Shown: positions 35,488-45,923 of the stretch, piece by piece
Layout: each line of letters opens with the position of its first letter
Position numbering within the stretch: the first letter of the stretch is position 1
Assembly: GCF_024662015.1 (NCBI RefSeq)
Contig: NZ_CP102480.1
Span: 1,956,501-2,020,500, forward strand
Length of the DNA: 64,000 nucleotides
Direction: 5' to 3'
DNA from: Nisaea acidiphila
Lineage (GTDB): Bacteria > Pseudomonadota > Alphaproteobacteria > Thalassobaculales > Thalassobaculaceae
Notes under the pieces: model-generated
The model's input: only the letters and a program-made list of their open reading frames with translations
Told to the model about the DNA's origin: nothing
Database searches by the model: none
Made by a program: the position numbers and the translations under genes

Positions 35488-35978
35488 TGGGCTGCCTCCC
35501 TGGTCGCGTTCAACTCGTCCGCCGCGGCTCGGATGGCCTTGACGATGTTCTGGTAACCGGTGCAGCGACAGAGATTGCCGGAGATGCCGTAGCGGATTTC
35601 CGTTTCGCTCGGATCGGGATTCTCCTGCAGCAGCCGGTAGGCGCGCGTGATCATGCCCGGCGTGCAGAAGCCGCATTGCAGTCCGTGATGCTCGCGGAAG
35701 GCCTCCTGCAGGGCATGCAGGGTGCCGTCGGCATTCGCGACTCCCTCGATCGTCGTCACATCGGCACCGTTCGCCTGGGCGACAAATACGGTGCAGGACT
35801 TCACGGATTTTCCGTTGAGATCGACGGTGCAGGCTCCGCAATGGCTGGTCTCGCAGCCGATATGCGGCCCGGTCAGGCTGAGCTGCTCGCGCAGGAAATG
35901 GATCAACAAGGTACGCGGCTCGGCGAGGCCTTCGACCTCGGTGCCGTTCACGTTCAGTTTGACATGCATCTTTGCCAT
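35484..35978 (-). CDS. coxS: Carbon monoxide dehydrogenase small (2Fe-2S) subunit
   Basis: 164-residue iron-sulfur subunit. N-terminal plant-type cluster ligands in [16 protein letters not shown] plus the later VKSC; C-terminal cluster ligands in [10 protein letters not shown] and [13 protein letters not shown]. It passes electrons from the molybdenum site to FAD. ATG 35,978 ([12 protein letters not shown]) is chosen over two upstream candidates because a GGGGGAG site precedes it. Overlaps coxL by 4 bp and lies 14 bp after coxM. Confidence 0.97.
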   Translation of the reverse strand: MAKMHVKLNVNGTEVEGLAEPRTLLIHFLREQLSLTGPHIGCETSHCGACTVDLNGKSVKSCTVFVAQANGADVTTIEGVANADGTLHALQEAFREHHGLQCGFCTPGMITRAYRLLQENPDPSETEIRYGISGNLCRCTGYQNIVKAIRAAADELNATREAAQ

Positions 35979-35992
35979 CGGTCGGCTCCCCC

Positions 35993-36856
35993 TCAACCGG
36001 CGTTCTTCTGGGCGCGGGCGATGGCGCGGCGCACCATGACCCCGGCGACATGGGTCCGGAAATCGGCCGGCCCCCGACCGTCGCTCGTCGGCTCGGTGAT
36101 GGCCTCCGCCTGTTTCACCGCCGTGTCGACCGCAGCCTGCCCGAGGTCGCTCCCGACAAGCGCTTCGGCCGCCGCTTCGGCGAAAAGCGGCGTGTCTGCC
36201 ACATTGGTCAGCGCGATGGACGCGGACGTACAGCGCCCGCCGTCCAGGGTCAGGATCACCGCGGCCGCCGCCGTCGCGTAATCGCCGATCTTGCGTTTCT
36301 GCTTCTCATAGGCGGAACCGTGCCCCGGGGCCGGCGTCGGGATACGGATCTGGGTCAGCACCTCGTTTTCCTCGAGGGCCGTAAAATAGGCCGCCTCGTA
36401 ATAGTCGCGCGCCGCGATGTCGCGGCTGCCGTTCGGACCGACCGCCCGGTAGCGCGCCCCGAGAGCCTGCATGATCGCCGGCATGTCGTTGCCCGGATCC
36501 CCGTTCGCGACATTTCCGCCGATCGTCCCGCAATAACGCACTTGCGGATCGGCGATCAGAGCGGCCGCCTCAAGGAGGATCGGGCATTTCTCCGCGAGCA
36601 GGGCCGAGGCCAGCACCTCATGCTGCGTGGTCAGCGCGCCGATGACGATCTCGCCGCCCTCTTCCGAGATGCCGTGCAGGCTTTCGATGGCTTGCAGGTC
36701 GACAATGTGCGACGGCACCGCCATACGCAGCTTCATCATCGGTATCAGGCTGTGCCCGCCCGCGAGCAGACGTGCTTCATCGCCGTGCTCGTTCAGCAGG
36801 GCGACGGCACCGTCGACGGATTCCGGGCGATGATATTCGAATGATCCTGGGATCAT
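35993..36856 (-). CDS. coxM: Carbon monoxide dehydrogenase medium (FAD) subunit
   Basis: 287-residue flavoprotein subunit. FAD-binding motifs [17 protein letters not shown] (near residue 32) and [19 protein letters not shown] (near residue 110) are the CoxM consensus. It carries electrons from CoxS toward quinones. First gene of the structural operon; the 178 bp before it contain a 20-bp-spaced direct repeat that may bind the LytTR regulator encoded upstream. Confidence 0.96.
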   Translation of the reverse strand: MIPGSFEYHRPESVDGAVALLNEHGDEARLLAGGHSLIPMMKLRMAVPSHIVDLQAIESLHGISEEGGEIVIGALTTQHEVLASALLAEKCPILLEAAALIADPQVRYCGTIGGNVANGDPGNDMPAIMQALGARYRAVGPNGSRDIAARDYYEAAYFTALEENEVLTQIRIPTPAPGHGSAYEKQKRKIGDYATAAAAVILTLDGGRCTSASIALTNVADTPLFAEAAAEALVGSDLGQAAVDTAVKQAEAITEPTSDGRGPADFRTHVAGVMVRRAIARAQKNAG

Positions 36857-36981
36857 TGTTGGTACCCTCCCTCAAGGACTGCGGCTCTAAAGGCCTCGTT
36901 GCCGGTTCGCCGGCACTTGCGAAGGAGGATGAAGCGGCGCCGCCGGATGCACAGGCGGCGATGCGCTTGGGGCGCCTGGAT

Positions 36982-37010
36982 TGCACGAATGACGTTATAT
37001 CTGCACGAGT
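36982..37010 (-). promoter_or_regulatory. Direct repeats in front of coxM, probable LytTR site
   Basis: On the minus strand ACTCGTGCA and ATTCGTGCA (plus-strand positions 37,002-37,010 and 36,982-36,990) match at 8 of 9 positions and start exactly 20 bp apart. LytTR proteins bind short direct repeats about two helical turns apart. They lie about 126 bp upstream of the coxM start. No clear -35/-10 was found. Confidence 0.55.
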
Positions 37011-37034
37011 TGCGCCGGGGCGGGCCCGCGCGAT

Positions 37035-38198
37035 CTACAGGCCCAGCGCCTTGCGCACATCGCCCATGTGGGAACGGCTGACAGGCACCGCCTCTCGGCT
37101 CTGCCCGGCAACCAGAACGAAGGCCTTGTCCTTCTGCCGCTCGAATCCGGTCGCATGTTCCATATTGAGCAGGAAGCTGCGGTGGGTGCGGAGAAAGGGG
37201 GTGCCTTTCAGAACCCCTTCCAGCTTGGAAAGCGACCAGGGACAGAAGACATGCGCAGCACCGTCGTAGATCTCCGTATAGTGGCCGTCTGCCCTGATGG
37301 AGCGAATCTCCTGCGGAGCCAGGAAAAAGGTCGTGTTGTTGCGCTCATAGGGAATACGGATCCGGCCATTCGGTGCGGCGGCAACGTGCCGGACCTCCGG
37401 GGCGGTTCGCTCGCCGGCGGGAACCGTTCCAGCGACGGACGCGGTCGCTTCCGGAAGCGGCCCCGGAGCCGGATCCTCGCGGAGCGGGCGCGGATCTTCC
37501 ATCGGCAGGGCGGAGAGCAGGAACAGGCCGCAGACCAAGAAGGCGGCAACCGCGACGACCAGCGCCAGATAGGTGTCGGGGAGCACCGGCCCTTCAACGG
37601 GAAGAGCCATCTCGACACGGCTGAAGGCAGTGAACGCCATCGCCGAATAGTGCATCGATGATATCGTGACTCCCAGCACCACCGCCCCGAGACTGAGCTG
37701 GACCAATGTCCGCTTCTTGTAGGCGAGCGCCAGCGCGCAGGTCGAGGACAGGATGGCAATCACGGTCGGCAACACAAAACCGAGCGGGCTGAACTCGACG
37801 ATGCAACTGCCCTGCAGGGCCTGCATGCCCACATAATGCATCGCAACGATACCGCAGCCGATCAGCGTGCCCGCTGCGACAGTCTTCGCGATCGAACGCA
37901 CGCCCATATGCATGAGCGCGAGACCGGCCCCCGTGATGAGGATCGCGATCAATACGGAGCCCAGCGTGAAGAGCAGATCGTAGGCGACGGGCACCGGCAG
38001 GCGCAGCGCCAGCATGCCAACGAAATGCATCGACCAGATCCCGCCTCCGATTGCCATCGCCGCTTTCGCGAGCTGCGCCTTGCGGGTGCGACCGTCTACA
38101 TAGCGCAACCCCGTCAGCAGCCGGAGACCGGTAAAGGACGCCATCGCGGCCACCGCCACGGACGCCACAACCAGAAGCGGATCGTAAGAAACGATCAT
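37035..38198 (-). CDS. CoxC/CoxH-like regulator: MHYT sensor with LytTR domain
   Basis: 387 residues. The N-terminal ~240 residues form a seven-helix MHYT membrane domain with the repeats SMHFVGM, AMHYVGM and SMHYSAM; their Met/His pairs are thought to bind metal and sense CO, O2 or NO. After a proline/alanine-rich linker the C-terminal ~100 residues are a LytTR DNA-binding domain (IRSIRADGHYTEIYDG...GTPFLRTHRSFLLNM...VPVSRSHMGDVRKAL). CoxC and CoxH of Oligotropha have exactly this architecture. ATG 38,198 begins the first helix. It reads in the same direction as coxM, 178 bp away. Confidence 0.88.
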   Translation of the reverse strand: MIVSYDPLLVVASVAVAAMASFTGLRLLTGLRYVDGRTRKAQLAKAAMAIGGGIWSMHFVGMLALRLPVPVAYDLLFTLGSVLIAILITGAGLALMHMGVRSIAKTVAAGTLIGCGIVAMHYVGMQALQGSCIVEFSPLGFVLPTVIAILSSTCALALAYKKRTLVQLSLGAVVLGVTISSMHYSAMAFTAFSRVEMALPVEGPVLPDTYLALVVAVAAFLVCGLFLLSALPMEDPRPLREDPAPGPLPEATASVAGTVPAGERTAPEVRHVAAAPNGRIRIPYERNNTTFFLAPQEIRSIRADGHYTEIYDGAAHVFCPWSLSKLEGVLKGTPFLRTHRSFLLNMEHATGFERQKDKAFVLVAGQSREAVPVSRSHMGDVRKALGL

Positions 38199-38287
38199 TT
38201 CGCCGCCACCCGCAGGTTCCTCCCTGAAAGGGCCGGTTATCCAGCCTCTTGATTCAGCGATTGAGTGTAACAAAGATCGCAGCGGTT

Positions 38288-38866
38288 AAGGAAGGCGGCA
38301 CCGGCGCGGCGCCGGTGGAATTCACCAACAGTCTCGGCATGCCGCTGCGCGAAGGGCTGCATTTCGTCCATATGACGCTTATCGGCGCCGGGATCCGGGA
38401 CCGGATCCGCCTCGGCGCCAGCGGCAAGATCATCTCCGGCGCCGATATCGCGACCGCTCTGGCTCTGGGCGCCGACTGGTGCAACGCCGCGCGCGGCTTC
38501 ATGTTCGCCGTCGGCTGTATCCAGGCCCGCGCCTGCCATACCAACCGCTGCCCGACCGGCGTGGCGACCCAGGACGCGGCGCGCCAGCGCGGTCTCGTCG
38601 TGGAAGACAAGTACAAGCGGGTCGCCAATTTCCACCGCAACACCCTGCACGGCTTCGCCGAGATGCTCGGCGCCATGGGGCTCGACGATCCGAGCCAGAT
38701 CCGCCCCGACACGCTGCATATCCGCGCCACAGATCCGACCAGCATCCTGCATCACCGCCTGAAGCCCGGGCATCTCTTCGAAAAGGATTGTCCGGTGGCT
38801 TTCGCCGACCCGTGGAGCCTCGCCCGGGTCGACAGTTTCCGCCCCGCCGACATGGCGGAGGCGTGA
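38288..38866 (+). pseudogene. 3' fragment of the FMN-binding glutamate-synthase gene
   Basis: 579 bp collinear, without indels, with the last 579 bp of the intact gene at 28,289-28,867 (offset exactly 9,999). It begins abruptly in the FMN loop (KEGGTGAAPVEF), keeps the Fe-S cysteine motif and ends with its own stop. It lacks the first two thirds, including the membrane part, so it cannot be a functional enzyme. The first ~197 bp differ at only three positions by my count; the remaining ~380 bp differ at about one in six. Confidence 0.9.
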
Positions 38867-39150
38867 CGCGTCCTTCCTGCACGGCTTGCGATTAACAGCC
38901 CCGGCTTGCCGGCGGCAGCCGTGCGCCGGCGTCTCCGGCAGAAACCGGCAATCACCTATCGCTTCGGCCATCCGCTCGCCGATCGTGGACAGCATCCCGG
39001 TGGTGACAGACGTTGCGCAAGAGATGAGACCGCAGCAATCACACCGCCGCAGGCTTCCCAACGGCACACGCGCGGACCTTTAAGACTTGATGCGAGTCCT
39101 TTCCGCGCCTACGATTCAGGTGATCGCCAACAGCTAGCATCGGTAAAGAG

Positions 39151-39975
39151 ATGCAAATCAAACTCGACGGCGCATTGCTCTCCCAGTTCGTCGTAAATGG
39201 CTTCGTCTGCTTCGATGGAGTAATCCCGCCATCGGAACTCGAAGGAATGGAACGGGAATTCGACCGGCTGGTCTCAGAGGGATCGTTCCTGAGCGATCAA
39301 CGTTTCGAAAACGGATATTGCGTATCTGTCGCCGGGGCCTACGTCCAAGCCCGAGCGCAAGAACTGCCGCAGTTGAGCGCATTCCTGTCGGATCCGTCCC
39401 TGCACCAGCTGATGACGGCATATTTCCTGTCTTTCTACAGCCAGCCGGAACAACTTCCCGCTCCGATCTTCCATCAACAGCTCGATCTGGAAGAAAATGT
39501 CCGCGCGGGCTCGACCAGCAACAGTGACTGGCATTTCGACCGGTCTCCGAGCCTCAAATGTGCCGTGTTCTTCAACGATATCGGCCCAAACTGCGGTCCG
39601 TTTTCCGTTGTCCCGAAAACGCATTTCCAAACCCGGGAACGCGCCCATCGCCAGCTTGAAAAAAACCCGGATCCTCTCTTCGTCGATAATTACGTGAAAT
39701 TCAAAGCGGCGCCGGAACGGACAACCTTTGTGGTTGGCCCGGGTTCGGTGGTTGTTTTCGACACCTTTCTGATCCACCAGGGCGGCGGAGTGACAGGGGA
39801 CGGCCGGCGGAAGACGATGAGAACCGTGACTTGGCCCCCGATCCTCAACCACGACTACCTGCATCCCGCCCGTTTCGCGCCTGACCGGTCGGACGATATG
39901 GACTTCGAAACCTACTTCCCGCGCGATCGCACCGGACAGAGCATCAAGAACCCGCAACATCTGTATCGTGGATAG
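39151..39975 (+). CDS. Phytanoyl-CoA-dioxygenase-family protein
   Basis: 274-residue Fe(II)/2-oxoglutarate-type dioxygenase. Iron ligands fit HFD in SDWHFDRSPSLKCAVFFN and the distal His in DTFLIHQGGGVTGDGRRK, with the arginine beyond it for 2-oxoglutarate. Substrate unknown; the family hydroxylates lipids, amino acids and secondary metabolites. AAAGAG precedes the ATG. The next gene begins one base after its stop, so the two form an operon. The 284 bp upstream hold no gene. Confidence 0.82.
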   Translation: MQIKLDGALLSQFVVNGFVCFDGVIPPSELEGMEREFDRLVSEGSFLSDQRFENGYCVSVAGAYVQARAQELPQLSAFLSDPSLHQLMTAYFLSFYSQPEQLPAPIFHQQLDLEENVRAGSTSNSDWHFDRSPSLKCAVFFNDIGPNCGPFSVVPKTHFQTRERAHRQLEKNPDPLFVDNYVKFKAAPERTTFVVGPGSVVVFDTFLIHQGGGVTGDGRRKTMRTVTWPPILNHDYLHPARFAPDRSDDMDFETYFPRDRTGQSIKNPQHLYRG

Positions 39976-39976
39976 G

Positions 39977-41470
39977 ATGTCCGCCGAAACGCCGCCTGAA
40001 GGGAATGCTCCGGCTCCTTCCGCAGAACTGCAGAAGGCCATCGAATTCATCAACAGCGGTCATTTGGATCTGGCCCAGGAGCAACTGCGGAATATCGTCC
40101 GGACGAGCCCGGACGACGTTCGCTCAATTCTGCTGCTGGTAGAGGTTTCGGACCGCCTGAAGGACAAGGACGAGGCCGCCGAACTCCTCGACAATCTGCT
40201 ATCCCGCGCGCAACACAACGCTCATCTGCTGTATCGTCGGGGATTGGTCGCTCTCGGAACCGATCCGCAACAGCTTTCGAAAGCCAATGAAGCCGATCAT
40301 TATTTCGAGAAAGCGATCGCCGCAGACCCCGGGATGGTTGCGGCGCACCTGCACCGCGGCCTGGCGCTGAAGAGACAGACTTGGCAGGTCGAAGGTATTC
40401 CGCACTACAAGCGCACACTCCTGCTCGTTCCCGAACTCACGGTCGCCGCATACGAACTCGCCCGCTCCCAGTTTCTCGCGGAAGATCTGACCGCGTCGAA
40501 AAACAACCTCCGGCGCACACTGGTTCTGGAACCGGGACACCCGTCCGCTCGAAAAGACCTCGAGGACCTGGAAGAGGTTCTGCGCAATGCCCGCATTCGA
40601 CAACGCGGCATCAGATTTCCAAACAATCTGGATGATATGCAGGATGCCAGGGCCGCTCTCCGGAAGCACATCCTTTCGCCCTCCTATCCGAAGATCCTCA
40701 ACAGCTCGACGAAAGTCGCAACATTCGGCTCTTGCTTCGCCGCAAATATTGCGCGGACGCTGCGTAGCCTTGGCGTCAAGGCGGGCAATACGACAATGGG
40801 CGAGTATGTGAATTCCACCTTCGCCAATCGCCACTACATCGATTGGGCCGTGAACGGGGCGGACAACGAGGTGACGCGCGGCATCGTCGACTTCCATGCC
40901 GGAGACCTAACGTTTTCTGCAAACAGGGAGGATCACCTCAAGACACTGGCCGAGAGCGACATCATCATCATGACCGTCGGTGTCGCCCCTTGTTTCTTCC
41001 GCCGCGACACGGGCGAACTGGTGATGCCGCGACAGTCGAACTTCAATCTCCGGGCGCTGCTCCGCGATTGCGAGTCCCGGATGACGACGGTCGACGAAAA
41101 CGCCGAGAATATTCGTTTCATCGTCAGGCAGATCAGAAAGATTAATTCTGAGGCAACAATGGTGATCACGATTTCTCCTGTGCCCCTGAACGCAACATTC
41201 GAATACGACTCGGCCATTGTCGCAGATTGCGTCTCCAAATCGACGCTACGCGTGTCCGTGGACCAGGTCATGCGCGGTCAATTCGATAAACTGCTCTACT
41301 GGCCGTCGTTCGAGGTCGTTCGTTGGCTTGGCGCATATGCCCCGGGCATGTACGGGGAGGATGACGGATCCACAATCCACATTTCAGAGCGAGCGATCGG
41401 ATTCATCGTTGAAGCCTTCGTCGAACAATTGAGCGGCGGTGAGCTTTCACTGGTGAATGCCGGCGACTGA
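39977..41470 (+). CDS. TPR protein with GSCFA domain
   Basis: 497 residues. Residues ~15-205 are tetratricopeptide repeats (e.g. AIEFINSGHLDLAQEQLRNI, HYFEKAIAADPGMVAAHLHRG). Residues ~250-480 are a GSCFA domain, with the name-giving motif FGSCFAANIARTL and the later ITISPVPLNATFE. GSCFA domains are GDSL/SGNH-like and often occur near polysaccharide or glycosyltransferase genes; activity is untested. GTG 39,968, overlapping the dioxygenase end, is an alternative start. Paired with the PhyH gene. Confidence 0.82.
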   Translation: MSAETPPEGNAPAPSAELQKAIEFINSGHLDLAQEQLRNIVRTSPDDVRSILLLVEVSDRLKDKDEAAELLDNLLSRAQHNAHLLYRRGLVALGTDPQQLSKANEADHYFEKAIAADPGMVAAHLHRGLALKRQTWQVEGIPHYKRTLLLVPELTVAAYELARSQFLAEDLTASKNNLRRTLVLEPGHPSARKDLEDLEEVLRNARIRQRGIRFPNNLDDMQDARAALRKHILSPSYPKILNSSTKVATFGSCFAANIARTLRSLGVKAGNTTMGEYVNSTFANRHYIDWAVNGADNEVTRGIVDFHAGDLTFSANREDHLKTLAESDIIIMTVGVAPCFFRRDTGELVMPRQSNFNLRALLRDCESRMTTVDENAENIRFIVRQIRKINSEATMVITISPVPLNATFEYDSAIVADCVSKSTLRVSVDQVMRGQFDKLLYWPSFEVVRWLGAYAPGMYGEDDGSTIHISERAIGFIVEAFVEQLSGGELSLVNAGD

Positions 41471-41611
41471 TCGATCACCCGCCGGAGCCGATTGCGATTC
41501 CGGCAGGACACGGAGCAACAGAATAATCGTTGTACGCCAGCGCGTATTGGCTACTGTTTGAGCCAGATCAGCCGCTGTTCCTGTCTCCAATCCATGCGAA
41601 AATCATAAAGA

Positions 41612-43069
41612 ATGCACGGCCTTTCGGACTACGACGACTTCGATGCAACCGGACTGGCCGATGGTGTTGCGAAGGGCAGGTTCAGCCCGGACGAGCTGCT
41701 CTCCGCCGCTCTGGAACGGGTGGACGCGCTCAATCCCGCGCTCAATGCCGTGACTCAGGTGCAGGCCGATCGCGCCCGTGCGAACATCGCGGCGGGTCTG
41801 CCGGACGGACCGCTCAGCGGTGTGCCCTTCTTGTTGAAGGATCTCGGTGCCGAGGCTGTCGGCTTCCCCGGGAACAACGGCTCGCGGCTGCTTCGAAACA
41901 CCGCCTATTCCTTCAATTCGAACCTGGTCGAGCGCCTGATCGCCGCGGGCCTGGTGATCTTCGGTCGCACGACCTCTCCCGAAGGCGGTATCGGCTGCGC
42001 CACCGAGGCCGCCGTCTATGGCGGCCCGACGCGCAATCCGTGGAACCCGGCCCATACGCCGGGAGGATCTTCCGGCGGGTCCGGCGCCGCGGTCGCGGCC
42101 GGCATCGTGCCCGCCGCCCATGGCTCGGACGGCGGCGGATCGGTCCGCATCCCGGCCTCGAGCTGCGGCCTGTTCGGCTTCAAACCGACCCGTGCCCGGC
42201 TGCCCGACGGTCCCGCCTCCGGCGAGGGCTGGGGCGGCATGGCAATCGAGGGCTTCCTCACCCGATCCGTACGCGACAGCGCGTTGCTGCTGGATATCGG
42301 CTCCGGTTCCGATCTCGGCGCACCTTATGTCGCGCCGCCGCTCGAAGCCGGTTTCCGCGCCGCGATGGATAACCCTGCCAAGGGATTGCGGGTGGCACTC
42401 TGCACAACGACCTTCGACGGCGATGCGGTACATCCGGAATGCGCGGCGGCGGCCGAGACAGCGGCGAAGCTGCTCGAAGATATGGGCCATCATGTCGAAA
42501 TCGCCCGGCCGGAGGCCGACAACCAGGGCATGATGCGGGCCTGGACCAAGATCGTCGCCTGCGGCACGGCCCTCGGGGTCCGGAGCAAGCTGGCACGGCT
42601 CGGACGGGACCTCGGACCCGACGACCTGGAACCCGTGTCCCGCAGCGCGGTCGAATATGCGGCGGAGATCTCCGGCGCCGATTATCTGGAAGCGCTGGAA
42701 GAGGTGCACGATTACGGCCGGCAGATGGCCCGCTTCCTCGACCGCTACGATCTGCTGGTCAGCCCGACGCTGGCGGAACCGCCGGCCAAGGTCGGGCGTT
42801 TCTCGCATAACCGGCAGAGCTATCTCGATTACCGCCTCGGTCCGGACGGTGTCTTCGCCTATTCGCCCTATACCGCCTGCTTCAATGCGTCGGGCCAGCC
42901 GGCGGCCTCGCTCCCGCTGGCCTGGTCGAGCGAGGGCCTTCCGATCGGCGTCCACCTCGCCGCAGCTTTCGGCGCGGACGAGCTTCTAATGAGCGTCTGC
43001 GCGGAACTCGAACGGGCAGCTCCCTGGTTCAAGAAGCGTCCGGCCATGGCAAAGGAAGTCCGGAAATGA
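41612..43069 (+). CDS. Amidase-signature-family amidase
   Basis: 485 residues, full family length. The Ser-cisSer-Lys triad is visible: Lys in [10 protein letters not shown], cis-Ser and glycine-rich loop in [15 protein letters not shown], and the nucleophile in [14 protein letters not shown]. It hydrolyses an amide bond; substrate unknown. The stop overlaps the ATPase gene of the following Pot-type transporter by four bases, so enzyme and transporter are coexpressed; the imported compound may be an amide or a polyamine conjugate. Confidence 0.92.
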   Translation: MHGLSDYDDFDATGLADGVAKGRFSPDELLSAALERVDALNPALNAVTQVQADRARANIAAGLPDGPLSGVPFLLKDLGAEAVGFPGNNGSRLLRNTAYSFNSNLVERLIAAGLVIFGRTTSPEGGIGCATEAAVYGGPTRNPWNPAHTPGGSSGGSGAAVAAGIVPAAHGSDGGGSVRIPASSCGLFGFKPTRARLPDGPASGEGWGGMAIEGFLTRSVRDSALLLDIGSGSDLGAPYVAPPLEAGFRAAMDNPAKGLRVALCTTTFDGDAVHPECAAAAETAAKLLEDMGHHVEIARPEADNQGMMRAWTKIVACGTALGVRSKLARLGRDLGPDDLEPVSRSAVEYAAEISGADYLEALEEVHDYGRQMARFLDRYDLLVSPTLAEPPAKVGRFSHNRQSYLDYRLGPDGVFAYSPYTACFNASGQPAASLPLAWSSEGLPIGVHLAAAFGADELLMSVCAELERAAPWFKKRPAMAKEVRK

Positions 43070-44139
43070 GCGACGCCGCGGTTTCGGCCCAATCGATCAC
43101 CAAGATCTTCGGTCCGACCGACGGCGGCCTGCGCGCGCTCGACGACGTTTCGGTCGACATCCGCGCCAACGAGTTCTTCACGCTGCTGGGCCCGTCCGGC
43201 TGCGGCAAGACCACCCTGCTCCGGATGATCGCCGGCTTCGAGACGCCGACCTACGGCAACATCATCCTCGACGGCGTGGACATCACGACCGAGCCGCCTT
43301 TCAAGCGGCCGGTCAACACCGTGTTCCAGAGTTACGCCCTCTTCCCGCATCTCACCGTGGCCGAGAATGTCGGCTTCGGGCTGGAGATGCGCGGCCGGCA
43401 GAAGAAGGAAATCGCCGGCACGGTCGAGGAGGTCTTGGCGCTGGTGCGTATGGAGCAGATGGCCGGGCGTTATCCGTCGCAGCTTTCCGGCGGTCAGCAA
43501 CAGCGCGTCGCGCTGGCCCGTGCGCTTGCGCCTCGGCCGTCCGTCCTTCTGCTCGACGAGCCGCTCTCCGCCCTCGATCTGAAATTGCGCAAGCAGATGC
43601 AGATTGAGCTGAAGCGCATGCAGCTCGAGACCGGCATCACCTTCGTCTTCGTCACCCACGATCAGGAAGAAGCGCTCACCATGTCGGACCGGATCGCGGT
43701 GATGAGCGCCGGACGGATCCTGCAGATCGGCGCCCCGCGCGACATCTACAACGCGCCGGCCAACCGTTTCGTGGCGGACTTTATCGGCGAGTCGAATTTT
43801 CTGCCGGCGACGGTGGCGGACGCCGGCAGCGTAACGCTCGGCAACGGCAATACCGCGCCAGCGGTAATGCCCGCCGGCCTCGAGGCCGGAACCCGCGTGA
43901 CGGTCGCGATCCGCCCTGAACAGATCGACGTCTGCGCGGAAGCGGACGGCCTGCTCGCCGGCACCGTCGCGGAGCTGGTCTATTTCGGCACGGACATGCA
44001 TGCCCATCTCACGCTCGGCGACGGCGAGACCGTCGTTGCCCGGGTGACGGCCCGCTCCGAGGCCGCCCTCGAAAAAGGCGGACGGACCGGCATCCGCTTC
44101 GCCCCCGGCGCGCTGCGCGTCGTCGAGGACGATGCATGA
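43066..44139 (+). CDS. Spermidine/putrescine-type ABC transporter ATP-binding protein (PotA-like)
   Basis: 357-residue import ATPase. Walker [16 protein letters not shown]-loop [13 protein letters not shown], signature [16 protein letters not shown], Walker [13 protein letters not shown], switch His [13 protein letters not shown], and a C-terminal TOBE domain ([12 protein letters not shown]). First transporter gene after the amidase; overlaps the first permease gene by four bases. Confidence 0.95.
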   Translation: MSDAAVSAQSITKIFGPTDGGLRALDDVSVDIRANEFFTLLGPSGCGKTTLLRMIAGFETPTYGNIILDGVDITTEPPFKRPVNTVFQSYALFPHLTVAENVGFGLEMRGRQKKEIAGTVEEVLALVRMEQMAGRYPSQLSGGQQQRVALARALAPRPSVLLLDEPLSALDLKLRKQMQIELKRMQLETGITFVFVTHDQEEALTMSDRIAVMSAGRILQIGAPRDIYNAPANRFVADFIGESNFLPATVADAGSVTLGNGNTAPAVMPAGLEAGTRVTVAIRPEQIDVCAEADGLLAGTVAELVYFGTDMHAHLTLGDGETVVARVTARSEAALEKGGRTGIRFAPGALRVVEDDA

Positions 44140-45065
44140 GCGGCGAGAGCGCCAGCCTCCGGTCCCTCGAGAGGGACGCGGCCGCCCGGCGCATCCGGCG
44201 CAACTGGCTGCTGTCCGCGCCGGCGCTCGCACTCCTTCTGGTCGGCGCCTCCGGCCCGCTGCTGATCGTGCTGGTCTATTCCTTCCTGAAGCCCGGCGAT
44301 TTCAGCGGCGTGATCTGGGAGCCGAGCTTCAATGCCTGGTTCCAGATCCTGTTCTCGCGGGACATTTTCGACGACACGGTCGGCCTCGCCGATGCGCACC
44401 TCACGATCTTCTGGCGCTCGGTCCGGCTGTCGCTCTCGACCACGCTGATCACCCTCCTGCTCGGCCTGCCGACCGCCTATTTCATCGCCACCCGCTCCGG
44501 CCGCCAGCGCATGTTCTGGCTGTTCCTGATCACCATCCCGTTCTGGACCAACCTGCTGATCCGGACCTTCGCCATCCTCGAGATGCTGCGCAACGAGGGC
44601 ATCGTGAACAACGCCCTGGTCGACCTCGGGCTGATCGCGGAACCGCTGCAGATCCTCTATACCGACACCGCCGTGCTGATCGGCATGTCCTACGTCTACC
44701 TGCCGCTGATGGTGCTGCCGCTCTATGCCGCGATCGAGCGCCTCGACTTCCGCCTCGTCGAGGCCGGTTACGACCTCTATGCGAACCGGGTACAGGTGTT
44801 CCGCCGCATCATCCTGCCGATCATCAAGCCGGGCATCATCGCCGGCTCGATCCTGGTCTTCGTCCCCTCGCTCGGCGCCTATGTGACGCCGCGGGTGCTC
44901 GGCGGCGGCAAGAACATGATGATCGGGAACTTCATCGAGCTGCAATTCGGCCAGGGCCGGAACTGGCCGCTGGGCGCCTCGCTCTCGATCCTGCTGCTGT
45001 TCATCGTGATGGCCGCGCTGCTGCTCTATGTCCGGGTCTCCTCGCGGGAGGAGCCGCATGGCTGA
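44136..45065 (+). CDS. PotB-like ABC transporter permease
   Basis: 309 residues, six predicted membrane helices, beginning [20 protein letters not shown]. The EAA coupling loop is [20 protein letters not shown]. Polyamine/opine-type import permease. Starts in ATGA overlap with the ATPase gene and overlaps the second permease by eight bases. Confidence 0.93.
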   Translation: MSGESASLRSLERDAAARRIRRNWLLSAPALALLLVGASGPLLIVLVYSFLKPGDFSGVIWEPSFNAWFQILFSRDIFDDTVGLADAHLTIFWRSVRLSLSTTLITLLLGLPTAYFIATRSGRQRMFWLFLITIPFWTNLLIRTFAILEMLRNEGIVNNALVDLGLIAEPLQILYTDTAVLIGMSYVYLPLMVLPLYAAIERLDFRLVEAGYDLYANRVQVFRRIILPIIKPGIIAGSILVFVPSLGAYVTPRVLGGGKNMMIGNFIELQFGQGRNWPLGASLSILLLFIVMAALLLYVRVSSREEPHG

Positions 45066-45882
45066 GCGCGCGCGGAAGTCCTTCTCCGTCCGGCAGCTGC
45101 CGGGAGTGACGCCGATCACCCTGGCCTGCTTCGCCGCGCTCTACGCGCCGATCGTGATCATCGTGATCTATTCCTTCAATGCGGGGGATTCGGTCGCGCT
45201 CTGGCAGGGCTTCTCGTTCCGCTGGTACGCCATCGCCGCCGAGAACGAACTGGTGCAGGAAGCGACAATCCGCTCGCTGGTGATCGCGCTCTGGGCCTCC
45301 GGAATCTCGACAGTGCTGGCGACCATGGCGGCGCTGGGCACCACGCGGACGGCGAAGTTCCCGGGCAGCACCTTCATCTACGTGATGATCAACCAGCCGC
45401 TGATGGTGCCGGAAATCGTCACCGCCGTAGCGCTGCTGATCTTCTTCGCCGCGATCAAGGTGGCGACCGGCTATTCCGGCCTCGCCTATCTGATCCTCGC
45501 CCATTCCGCCTTCTGCGTGCCCTTCGCCTACCTGCCGATCCGGGCCCGCCTGGAAGGTATGGACCGCACGCTGGAGATCGCGGCGGCGGACCTCTATGCC
45601 ACGCCCTGGCAGACCTTCCGCAGGGTGACCCTGCCGCTGGTCGCGCCGGGCATCGTCGCCGGCGCCATGCTCGCCTTCGTGATCTCGCTGGACGACGTCA
45701 TCATTACCGAGTTCGTGAAATCGGCGGGACAGGATACCCTGCCGACCTACATGCTCGGTCAACTGCGGCGGGCGATCACGCCCGAGGTCAATGCCATCTC
45801 CACGGCTTTGCTCGGGCTGACGATTTTGCTGCTCACCGCCTTCTTCCTCCTCACCGGGAGGAACAACGACAAGAAACCCTAA
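45058..45882 (+). CDS. PotC-like ABC transporter permease
   Basis: 274 residues. Starts VRQLPGVTPITLACFAALYA with the first helix; EAA loop EIAAADLYATPWQTFRRVTL; the final helices include ILLLTAFFLLTGR. ATG 45,058 lies inside the end of the previous gene, preceded by GGAGGAG. Second permease of the same importer. Confidence 0.94.
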   Translation: MAERARKSFSVRQLPGVTPITLACFAALYAPIVIIVIYSFNAGDSVALWQGFSFRWYAIAAENELVQEATIRSLVIALWASGISTVLATMAALGTTRTAKFPGSTFIYVMINQPLMVPEIVTAVALLIFFAAIKVATGYSGLAYLILAHSAFCVPFAYLPIRARLEGMDRTLEIAAADLYATPWQTFRRVTLPLVAPGIVAGAMLAFVISLDDVIITEFVKSAGQDTLPTYMLGQLRRAITPEVNAISTALLGLTILLLTAFFLLTGRNNDKKP

Positions 45883-45923
45883 ACGGAAAAGAACAGACCA
45901 GAGGCGCACAAAAGGAGAGTCCC

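Noticed and set aside
30105-35556. Long plus-strand frames opposite the cox genes
   Set aside because: Shadows of coxE, coxF and coxL; no motifs and no ribosome sites.
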